DNA from: Fibrobacter sp.
GTDB taxonomy: Bacteria; Fibrobacterota; Fibrobacteria; Fibrobacterales; Fibrobacteraceae
Direction: 5' to 3'
NCBI GenBank assembly: GCA_024398995.1
Contig: JAKSIE010000022.1
Span: 1 to 38,550, forward strand
DNA length: 38,550 nt
The notes under the pieces: model-generated
The model's input: only the letters and a program-made list of their open reading frames with translations
Databases searched by the model: none
Told to the model about the DNA's origin: nothing
Shown here: positions 5,412-11,957 of the stretch, piece by piece
Numbering within the stretch: position 1 is the first letter of the stretch
Layout: each line of letters opens with the position of its first letter
Position numbers and translations under genes: made by a program

Positions 5412-8162
5412 TTACTGTTTCCAGATCTTACAGGCGTATTCCGCTTCTTGGCCATTCATGCAGTGTTCGCCCAGTCGACCAGTCTTCAGGCCCTTTACAG
5501 GGACAAAGTCAACTTCATTTTGGCTATTTACGATGATTGCCACACCAGTGAGGTAATTCGGCCACCTCTTATAGCCTTCCCTATTCCAGCCGTAGTTGTG
5601 GAAATCAAACCCAATTTTACGGTTGGTCACAACAATCAGGAACGGAGTGATAAATTGGTCATGGGATGAGGCAAACGTGTAATCGTGCATATTTTCGTAT
5701 GTAAAGTACTTCTGCACAAAATCGTTAACGCGTTCATCTGCATTATAAAAGTCCTGTGCGCAGACCTCGGGATTATAAGCGGCCTTGGCGTAGGATTCCC
5801 AATCTCCCGTACCGCATTGACCGCCACCGGGTTTCTTGAACCATGATCCCTTAAGGTCTCCATCACTGGTCTGAAGGTAATGTACACTTTCTGTTGTAGA
5901 GTAAATGGATTGGTCAAGAATATTTTCGCCCTTACCTTGAGAAACATTTAAAACCGTTCCCTTGGTTCGGTAGACGTTTGTACTCATGTAATAGAAATCA
6001 GGAAGATTCAATGCGCCCAGCTTATTGCCAAGGTATGTAGCCTGCTGTTTGCCAGCGTTGTTCAAGTCGCATTCTGTTCCCGTACATTCTTCATCACGTT
6101 CGCCATGTCGAACAATAACCGCAATTTTTTCACCCGGAAGCAGACAACCGTAAACATTTTCCAGAGGAACAAAGTCTGCTTCTGTGGCGCGCAGGTCCTT
6201 ACATTCCTGGGAAAGTTCCACGACAATACTGCTGGAGGATTCCGGCTCGGAGCTGCTGGACTCGACGGAGCTGCTGGACGGGATATAGTCCTGACCGTCC
6301 TTGCCGTCCTTACCGTCCTTACCGTCGACGCCGTCCTTGCCGTCAAGGCCGTTCCAGATGTAGGTGGGTTCGCCGTTACCGCACTGGATCATGACGCCGG
6401 TTCTGCCATCTTCGCCTGTTACATTTGTAGAGATACAGCCAACGCCATCTTGACCGTCCTTGCCATCGGTACCATTCTGGCCGTCTTGTCCATTTTGGCC
6501 AGGCTGACCATCTTGTCCATTCTGGCCGTCTTGTCCATTTTGGCCGGGCTGGCCGGCTTCACCAGTATCACCCTTGTCGCCTTTATCGCCCTTGTCACCC
6601 TTTTCGCCCTGAGGACCTTGGGCTCCATCTTGGCCGTCTTTACCATCAACACCGTCACGACCATTACGCAATTCACCCACCTTTTCAGTTCCGCAGTAAA
6701 CATCGTAGCCGTTGATTGCCGCATTTGCAGTCACATAGCAAGAAGTTCCGTTCGTACCATTCTGGCCATCGACGCCATCCTTGCCATCAGTACCGTTCAC
6801 ACCATCCTTGCCGTCGGAGCCATTCTGACCGTCGGCGCCGTTCTTGCCGTTCTTGAGTTCGCCAACCTTCTCGGTACCGCAGTAAACGTCATAGCCGTCG
6901 ATTGCAGTGTTCGTCACGATGTAGCAAGAAGCACCGTCCTTGCCATCCTTACCGTCGGCACCATCCTGGCCGGCTGCGCCATCGGTACCATTCTGGCCAT
7001 CCAGGCCGCTCCAGATGGTGGTTGCTTCGGCGTCACCGCACTTGATGCTTACGCCGGTTCTACCAGTGACAGGGTCCGTTACAGCGGTATTCGTGCAGCT
7101 TGCGCCGTCCTTACCGTCAGACCCATTGGTTCCATCCTTACCGTCGGCACCGTCCTTGCCGTCAGCACCATTCTTCAAGGATCCGACCAGCTTTTCGCCA
7201 CAGTAAACATCAAAGCCGTTGATTGCGGCATTTTCAACTACGTAGCAAGAAGAGCCATCCTTACCATCGGCGCCATCTTTACCATCAACACCGTCTTTAC
7301 CATCGGTGCCGTTCCAAATGTACTGAGGTTCACCATTTGCACATTGAATGAGATAGCCCGTTTTGCCAGTTTCTGCATCCGTTGCGGCAGTTGCAGTACA
7401 ACCTACCCCATCCTTACCGTCAACACCATCTTTGCCGTCTACACCATCTTTACCATTAATGCCGTCTTTGCCGTTAACGCCGTCTTTGCCATCGACACCA
7501 TTTTTACCGTCAACGCCATCTTTACCATCGGTGCCGTTCCAAATGTACTGAGGTTCACCATTTGCACATTGAATGAGATAGCCCGTTTTGCCAGTTTCTG
7601 CATCCGTTGCGGCAGTTGCAGTACAACCTACCCCATCCTTACCGTCAACGCCATCTTTGCCATCGACACCATCCTTACCATCGGTGCCATTGGTGCCATT
7701 AACACCATTTAGCAAAACACCAAGGGAATCTCCGCCACAGACAATCTTGTGTCCGTCGATGCCTTCCAAGGGAATAATTGTACAGGAAGCGCCATCAGCA
7801 CCATTCTTACCATTGATACCATTAAGGCCGTTCAAACCATCTAGACCATCCTTACCATTGGCACCATCTTTACCATCCACGCCATTGATACCATCTTTTC
7901 CGTCTACGCCATTGGTACCGTCCTTGCCATCCTTACCGTCGGCACCGTTCAAGCCATTATAGACCACGCCGATGGAATCACCGCCGCAAATGATCTTAAT
8001 ACCAGAACTATCGGCAAGACTTTCGGTGGAACAGGCCAGCTGCACACCACCGTTGGATTCATTTTTTGAAACATTTTCGGAAGGTTCGTTGGCGGACTGG
8101 GTACATGCACCCAAGAAAGCCAAACCAACAAAAGAATACGCCAATAGCGATTTTTTACCCAT
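5412..8162 (-). CDS. collagen-like stalk lipoprotein with histidine-phosphatase-like domain
   Basis: The product has 916 residues from ATG 8162, preceded by GGGAG six bases upstream. The lipobox LGAC places the lipid Cys at residue 20. From about residue 68 to 655 there are long Gly-X-Y runs (GKDGVDGKDG type, plus one classic GEKGDKGDKGDKGDTG stretch). They are interrupted by two kinds of Cys-containing module: one ending in a YIWNG motif, the other containing YDVYCGTEKVGEL. A serine-rich linker (SSSSVESSSSEPESSSS) follows. Residues about 675-916 resemble the histidine phosphatase superfamily: RHGER near 686, the downstream L-x-x-x-G-x-x-Q-A pattern, a YRTKGTV segment with the second arginine, and SSHDQF near 832. 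I infer an outer-surface, possibly trimeric, stalked enzyme. The substrate is unknown and catalytic competence unproven. Confidence 0.85.
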   Translation of the reverse strand: MGKKSLLAYSFVGLAFLGACTQSANEPSENVSKNESNGGVQLACSTESLADSSGIKIICGGDSIGVVYNGLNGADGKDGKDGTNGVDGKDGINGVDGKDGANGKDGLDGLNGLNGINGKNGADGASCTIIPLEGIDGHKIVCGGDSLGVLLNGVNGTNGTDGKDGVDGKDGVDGKDGVGCTATAATDAETGKTGYLIQCANGEPQYIWNGTDGKDGVDGKNGVDGKDGVNGKDGINGKDGVDGKDGVDGKDGVGCTATAATDAETGKTGYLIQCANGEPQYIWNGTDGKDGVDGKDGADGKDGSSCYVVENAAINGFDVYCGEKLVGSLKNGADGKDGADGKDGTNGSDGKDGASCTNTAVTDPVTGRTGVSIKCGDAEATTIWSGLDGQNGTDGAAGQDGADGKDGKDGASCYIVTNTAIDGYDVYCGTEKVGELKNGKNGADGQNGSDGKDGVNGTDGKDGVDGQNGTNGTSCYVTANAAINGYDVYCGTEKVGELRNGRDGVDGKDGQDGAQGPQGEKGDKGDKGDKGDTGEAGQPGQNGQDGQNGQDGQPGQNGQDGQNGTDGKDGQDGVGCISTNVTGEDGRTGVMIQCGNGEPTYIWNGLDGKDGVDGKDGKDGKDGQDYIPSSSSVESSSSEPESSSSIVVELSQECKDLRATEADFVPLENVYGCLLPGEKIAVIVRHGERDEECTGTECDLNNAGKQQATYLGNKLGALNLPDFYYMSTNVYRTKGTVLNVSQGKGENILDQSIYSTTESVHYLQTSDGDLKGSWFKKPGGGQCGTGDWESYAKAAYNPEVCAQDFYNADERVNDFVQKYFTYENMHDYTFASSHDQFITPFLIVVTNRKIGFDFHNYGWNREGYKRWPNYLTGVAIIVNSQNEVDFVPVKGLKTGRLGEHCMNGQEAEYACKIWKQ
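7294..7424 (-). repeat. 131-bp direct repeat, copy A, inside the collagen-like gene
   Basis: This stretch is identical over 131 bases to 7519-7649, offset 225 bases (75 codons). It encodes a Cys module plus adjoining Gly-X-Y residues. Perfect identity including third positions points to recent duplication or gene conversion. Confidence 0.9.
7519..7649 (-). repeat. 131-bp direct repeat, copy B, inside the collagen-like gene
   Basis: This is the second copy of the 7294-7424 repeat. The bases flanking both copies diverge at once (for example CAACA against CAACG at the right edge), so the identity tract is well delimited. Confidence 0.9.
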
Positions 8163-8264
8163 CGTTACTCCCATCTAAGGTTTTATTCGAAACAAATAAA
8201 TCCTAAACACCGATACAAAAATAATCTCTTGAGCATGTTTTTTAAAGGATTCCTACGAACAAAG

Positions 8265-8293
8265 TGTATACAGGAAAAAACAAAGTGCGTAAA
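8265..8293 (-). promoter_or_regulatory. sigma-70-like promoter for the collagen-like gene
   Basis: On the minus strand TTTACG (8288-8293) is followed after 17 bases by TATACA (8265-8270), about 100 bases upstream of ATG 8162. The -10 lies in the recurrent word CTGTATAC. The octamer ATGATACG (8310-8317) sits 17 bases upstream of the -35, a place suited to an activator or repressor. Confidence 0.4.
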
Positions 8294-8309
8294 AAACGTT
8301 TAAATCCAA

Positions 8310-8317
8310 CGTATCAT
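8310..8317 (-). promoter_or_regulatory. CGTATCAT half-site upstream of the collagen-like gene
   Basis: The octamer is identical to the arms of the palindrome at 3454-3472, here as a single half-site. It is listed because the same word marks the promoter regions of both convergent lipoprotein units. Confidence 0.35.
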
Positions 8318-8342
8318 ACACTTTCTGTAAATTTGCGACCAT

Positions 8343-8370
8343 AAAAAAGCCCTGGCTTTTGACCAGGGTT
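8343..8370 (-). terminator. intrinsic terminator after dCMP deaminase gene
   Basis: Stem CCCTGG/CCAGGG with a 7-base loop is followed on the minus strand by G, C and a run of six T. It lies about 65 bases downstream of the deaminase stop. Confidence 0.75.
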
Positions 8371-8435
8371 AAATTGTCCTCAAAAATTCAAACAACTTTG
8401 CGCTAATTTGTATCGGCGCAGGTTGATTTCTTTGG

Positions 8436-8993
8436 CTACTGCGGTTTTGAAACCACCGGGCGGATACGCTTTCCACAAAGGGTCACCACAATGCCCGCCT
8501 GGGCGAACATGTAGTAAGCCGTATCGCGGCTGTTGTTCAAGGTGGACTTGGGATCGTAATCATCCTTGGTCACAAATACTTCAGCAACACCAGAAAGGCT
8601 CACATCCAAAGCGCAGCGTTCACAGGGGAAACCAATCACATAAAGTTTGGAGCCGGCAGGAACCTTACCGCGGGCGTAATGCAGGGCGTTAATTTCTGCA
8701 TGAACCATGAAAGGATACTTGTTGGCTTCGAATTCATGATGGCTTAACAGTTCTCCTGAATCAGCGTCCAAAAGATCATATGCCAGTTTCTGCTTTTCAC
8801 GGGTGTAAGGCACGGTTTCGTCATCGAAGCCTGCGGGAGCGCCATTGTAGCCGGTACTAATAACGCGGCCATCGGCACTGACAAGGACTGCACCCATCTG
8901 GGTGTTCTGATCTTTACTAAGACGAGCCTGTGCCACCATCATCTGAGTGTAGACTTCGTCGCGGAGCTTGGAGCGGGAGGAATTGTTATTCAT
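8436..8993 (-). CDS. deoxycytidylate (dCMP) deaminase family protein
   Basis: The 185-residue product fits a zinc-dependent deaminase that converts dCMP to dUMP, feeding dTMP synthesis. The zinc site is formed by H98-A-E100 and P123-C-E-R-C127, the canonical HAE and PCxxC motifs. The N-terminal region with GAVLVSADGRVISTGYNGAP is typical of ComEB/dCMP deaminases. A roughly 30-residue segment between the two (YTREKQKL to HHEFEANKYPF) corresponds to the usual family insert. The start ATG 8993 is preceded by a very AT-rich leader without a Shine-Dalgarno sequence. Related cytidine or tRNA deaminases are less likely because of the NGAPAGF signature. It is transcribed alone or from a promoter in the 8994-9018 AT tract and ends at the 8343-8370 terminator. 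Confidence 0.9.
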   Translation of the reverse strand: MNNNSSRSKLRDEVYTQMMVAQARLSKDQNTQMGAVLVSADGRVISTGYNGAPAGFDDETVPYTREKQKLAYDLLDADSGELLSHHEFEANKYPFMVHAEINALHYARGKVPAGSKLYVIGFPCERCALDVSLSGVAEVFVTKDDYDPKSTLNNSRDTAYYMFAQAGIVVTLCGKRIRPVVSKPQ

Positions 8994-9018
8994 ATTTTAA
9001 AATATATATAAAATATTA

Positions 9019-9161
9019 GATCCCGGCTCAAGGCCGGGATGACATGGTAGAAAGGAGATCCCGGCTCGGAGGCCGGGATGACATGGTGGAATGGAGATCC
9101 CGGCTCGGGGCCGGGATGACATGGTGGAATGGAGATCCCGGCGCAGAGGCCGGGATGACAT
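9019..9161. repeat. four-copy REP-like palindromic tandem repeat
   Basis: Units begin at 9019, 9057, 9096 and 9134, a period of 38-39 bases. Each contains ATCCCGGC and GCCGGGAT arms around a short variable loop, followed by GACATGGTGGAATGGA or a close variant. Every unit can form a strong hairpin. It lies between two minus-strand genes. It is not CRISPR: the spacers are near-identical and the units are themselves palindromic. Similar palindromic repeats occur in many genomes as dispersed intergenic elements. Confidence 0.85.
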
Positions 9162-9180
9162 AAACAAGGGCCGGGGCGAT

Positions 9181-9220
9181 AAAAAAACTGGTGGTTGCCG
9201 AGGCCACCACCAGCTTTTTT
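9181..9220 (-). terminator. intrinsic terminator after the SDR gene
   Basis: An 8-bp stem CTGGTGGT/ACCACCAG with a GC-rich loop is flanked by seven A on the left and six T on the right. It sits about 20 bases beyond the SDR stop codon and may work on both strands. Confidence 0.8.
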
Positions 9221-9240
9221 GGGGGTTAGGAGGATTCCGT

Positions 9241-9975
9241 TTACTGAACGTTTGCGGCCTTAGCCAAAGCGTCAGTCAAAGTCATTCCAGTGTAATCCTG
9301 AGCGTTGAACCAACGGCCGCTCTTCTTGTCGTCCAGAAGGACACCCATCATAGAGCCAGGAACAACAGTTTCAGGAGCGTTAGGAGCGTTGGGGCCACCA
9401 AGATCGGTGCGGAGCCAACCCGGGTCCATGACGTTCATCATCACGTCAGTGCCGTTCAGCTTCACAGCAAAGTCCTTCACGAACTTGGTGAGAGCTGCCT
9501 TTGCGCAAGCATAGCCCATCAATTCTGGTTCATTAGCGATACCGCTGGTGGTGAGCTGCATACGGCCGAAGCCACGCTTGATCATGCCCGGCAAGAAATG
9601 GTAGGCAATCTGGATGGGAGCATAGAAGTTCACTGCCATAGCATGATGGAAGTCTTCCATGGTGTTGGACAGGTAATCCTGGAAATAATGGCTCATGAGA
9701 CCGGCGTTATTGAACACCAAATCCACCTGAATGCCCCAAGAATCGATTTCAGCGAGGGCGGCAGCCACTTCGTCAGCGCTTTCGAGGTTACAACCAACGG
9801 CACGGACTTCGACACCATAAGGCTTGAGTTCTTCAATTACTTTGTCTGCATTAGCCTTGCAGCGGCCCTGAAGAATAATGTTTGCACCAAGCTTTGCCAT
9901 TTCAATGGCGGTGAGACGGCCAACACCACGGCAGCCGCCGGTAATCAAGGTCCATTTGCCCTTAACGTCGATCAT
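9241..9975 (-). CDS. short-chain dehydrogenase/reductase (SDR)
   Basis: The 244-residue product is a classical NAD(P)-dependent SDR. It has the dinucleotide-binding TGGCRGVG at 12-19, NNAG at 89-92, and the catalytic triad Ser144, Tyr155 and Lys159 (TTSG, then YACAK). ATG 9975 is chosen because AAAGGATT precedes it and the SDR fold starts at once; the frame is open for 26 more codons upstream with a Lys-rich sequence that looks non-coding. The substrate cannot be read from sequence; relatives act on sugars, fatty acyl groups or ketones. It appears monocistronic, divergent from the symporter gene, with a terminator at 9181-9220. The palindrome CTGTATACAG at 10060-10069 lies 85 bases upstream. 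Confidence 0.88.
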   Translation of the reverse strand: MIDVKGKWTLITGGCRGVGRLTAIEMAKLGANIILQGRCKANADKVIEELKPYGVEVRAVGCNLESADEVAAALAEIDSWGIQVDLVFNNAGLMSHYFQDYLSNTMEDFHHAMAVNFYAPIQIAYHFLPGMIKRGFGRMQLTTSGIANEPELMGYACAKAALTKFVKDFAVKLNGTDVMMNVMDPGWLRTDLGGPNAPNAPETVVPGSMMGVLLDDKKSGRWFNAQDYTGMTLTDALAKAANVQ

Positions 9976-10059
9976 TTTACCAATCCTTTGCAACTTGATT
10001 GCGTTGTATCCACAAGATACCCATTTTTTTGCGGTTTTTGCAACTTTTTTCATCTTTTT

Positions 10060-10069
10060 CTGTATACAG
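10060..10069 (-). promoter_or_regulatory. palindrome CTGTATACAG upstream of the SDR gene
   Basis: A perfect 10-base palindrome lies in the divergent SDR/symporter region. It shares the core GTATACAG with 3241-3250, 3376-3385 and 8266-8273. It contains TATACA on both strands, so it may be a -10 element or a regulator site. Confidence 0.3.
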
Positions 10070-10176
10070 CAGTAAGCGGGCTAAATTAGGACCTATGCTA
10101 GGGGTGATTTAGAGCACACTTTTCGTGAAGATGTACAAAAATTCTAAATTTTCCGCGATTATATATAGGACGTTAT

Positions 10177-11841
10177 ATGAAGAACAAACGCGATAACTGG
10201 GGCTCCAAACTGGGAGTCATCTTGGCAGTGGCTGGTTCCGCTGTCGGTCTCGGTAACTTCTTAAGATTCCCGGTGCAGGCAGCCACAAATGGTGGTGGCG
10301 CCTTCATTATTCCCTACCTCATTGCATTCTTACTCCTGGGTATCCCTCTTTCCTGGATGGAATGGACCTTGGGCCGTGCCGCAGGCGCCCGCCATCACGG
10401 AACAGCACCCGGTGGCTTCCATTATCTTTTGGGCGAAAAACCCTGGGCAAAGCACCTGGGTTCCTTGAACATTTTGCCCCCGCTGTTCATCAGCTTCTAC
10501 TACATGTTCATCCAGTCCTGGATCCTGGCATTTACCTACTACTCCGCTACCGGCAAGTTGATGGAAGTGGTTCAGGGCGGATACGAGCCCATGAAGGAAT
10601 TCTTCGGCAGCTATATTATGCTGAATACCCAGCTGGGTCCCTTCCCCGCCGCCATTATTTTCTTCCTGATTACCTTCGCCTGCAATATGGCCTTGCTTAG
10701 CTTCGGCGTCCGCAAGGGCATTGAACGTGTGAACAAGATTACCATGCCCATCCTCCTGGTCATGGGCCTTATCCTGGTGGTACGCGTACTTACCCTGGAT
10801 GGAATCGGCAAGGGTCTTGCCTTTGTGTGGAACCCCAACCTTTCTGAAATCACCAACCCCAGCGTTTGGCTGGCAGCTTCTGGCCAGGTGTTCTTCACCA
10901 TGAGCCTTGGTATGGGTATCGTTTTCTGCTATGCAAGCTACTTGAAGCCCAAGGAAGACCTGGTTCTTTCTTCCCTGACCGCAGCTTCCACCAACGGTTT
11001 TGCAGAAGTGATCCTGGGCGGAACCATCGTGATTCCCATGGCAATTCTTATTGCTGGAGCAAATATTGAAGAATGCGCCAAGCTTGGAACTTTCGGCCTG
11101 GGCTTCCAGACCATGCCCTTCGTATTTGGCCAGCTGCCCTTTGGAGGATTCTTCCAGACCCTATGGTTTGGCATGCTGTTCATCGCAGGTGTTACCAGCG
11201 CCATTTCCATCATCCAGCCTTTGATCAGTTTCTGCGAAGACGACGTGAAGCTTTCCCGTAAGGGTTCCATCACCACCGTCAGTATCGTGACCTTCATTGG
11301 CGGTCTTGTGGGTATCTTCGGTCTTGCCGCCGGCGCCGTAGACGAACTGGACTTCTGGGGCGGAAGCTTCCTCCTGGTGTTCATCGGAACCATCCAGGCA
11401 TTCATCTTCTCCTTCGTCTTGGGCAAGCGCAAGTCTGCAACCGTAAAGGACGAAAACGGCAATCCGGAGTCCGAAGCTTTCGCCTTGATGAACGAAGGCG
11501 CAGCCCTAAAGCTTCCCAAGTTCTTCAGGTTCATTATCCGTTATGTTTGCCCTGCCTACCTGGCCATTGTGCTAATCGCTTGGCTCATCCACGACGGTTG
11601 GAAGGTGGTAAGCCTGCAGGCCGTTCCTGCAGATGCCATGGTTACCTTCCTCGGCTTTGAAATGACCCAGATTGCATTCACCTGGGGCATTCGAATTTTC
11701 CTTCTGGTTCTGGCCATCTTGTTGAACGTGGTCATCGCCTACGTTTGGCGTAAGGGCGGAGCAGCTACCAGAGAAACCACCCATCCGCAGAACATGCCTG
11801 TGGGTGACTCCGATGAAATTGCACTTAAGGAGGACAAATAA
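10177..11841 (+). CDS. LeuT-type sodium:amino-acid symporter (NSS/SNF family)
   Basis: The 554-residue inner-membrane protein, with about 12 predicted helices, couples Na+ entry to uptake of an amino acid. The first helix AVGLGNFLRFPVQAA is almost the LeuT sequence. The LeuT FTxS substrate/Na1 motif is conserved as FFTMSLG, the Na1 Asn as TNGFAEVILGG, and the helix-8 site as AGVTSAISIIQP. The residue equivalent to LeuT Asn21 appears to be Ser here (GSAVGLG). A hydrophobic or neutral amino-acid substrate is likely by homology but unproven. The start ATG 10177 follows AGGA by six bases. Its stop overlaps the start of the small-subunit gene (TAATG), and AAGGAGG lies in its final codons. Confidence 0.93.
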   Translation: MKNKRDNWGSKLGVILAVAGSAVGLGNFLRFPVQAATNGGGAFIIPYLIAFLLLGIPLSWMEWTLGRAAGARHHGTAPGGFHYLLGEKPWAKHLGSLNILPPLFISFYYMFIQSWILAFTYYSATGKLMEVVQGGYEPMKEFFGSYIMLNTQLGPFPAAIIFFLITFACNMALLSFGVRKGIERVNKITMPILLVMGLILVVRVLTLDGIGKGLAFVWNPNLSEITNPSVWLAASGQVFFTMSLGMGIVFCYASYLKPKEDLVLSSLTAASTNGFAEVILGGTIVIPMAILIAGANIEECAKLGTFGLGFQTMPFVFGQLPFGGFFQTLWFGMLFIAGVTSAISIIQPLISFCEDDVKLSRKGSITTVSIVTFIGGLVGIFGLAAGAVDELDFWGGSFLLVFIGTIQAFIFSFVLGKRKSATVKDENGNPESEAFALMNEGAALKLPKFFRFIIRYVCPAYLAIVLIAWLIHDGWKVVSLQAVPADAMVTFLGFEMTQIAFTWGIRIFLLVLAILLNVVIAYVWRKGGAATRETTHPQNMPVGDSDEIALKEDK

Positions 11842-11942
11842 TGGATTTGTCTATTAGCGGTATCATTTTCATGATAGCCTCCTGGGCTGTCATCATTGGG
11901 CTCTGCGTCTTCTGTTTCAGCAAAGTCTTTAAAAAGAAATAA
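11841..11942 (+). CDS. single-helix small subunit of the NSS transporter (MetS-like)
   Basis: The product has 33 residues. The ATG at 11841 shares its A with the symporter stop (TAATG) and follows a perfect AAGGAGG by seven bases, so translation is strongly supported. The protein is one hydrophobic helix (about residues 5-26) with a basic C-terminus (KVFKKK), predicting N-out/C-in insertion. This matches the small MetS-type accessory subunits that follow NSS symporter genes in many bacteria. I assign it by size, topology and position rather than by close sequence identity. The acyltransferase fusion gene follows after 15 bases, so the three may be cotranscribed. Confidence 0.78.
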   Translation: MDLSISGIIFMIASWAVIIGLCVFCFSKVFKKK

Positions 11943-11957
11943 ACAAAGGCCTCCTTT

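Noticed and set aside
6105..7712. A 535-codon open frame antisense to the collagen-like gene, with repeated hydrophobic phrases.
   Set aside because: The periodic product is the reverse reading of the Gly-Lys-Asp-Gly repeats, so openness follows from the repeat and not from selection.
9019..9161. Possible CRISPR array.
   Set aside because: There are only four units, the unit itself is palindromic and spans the period, there are no unique spacers, and no cas gene is in the window.
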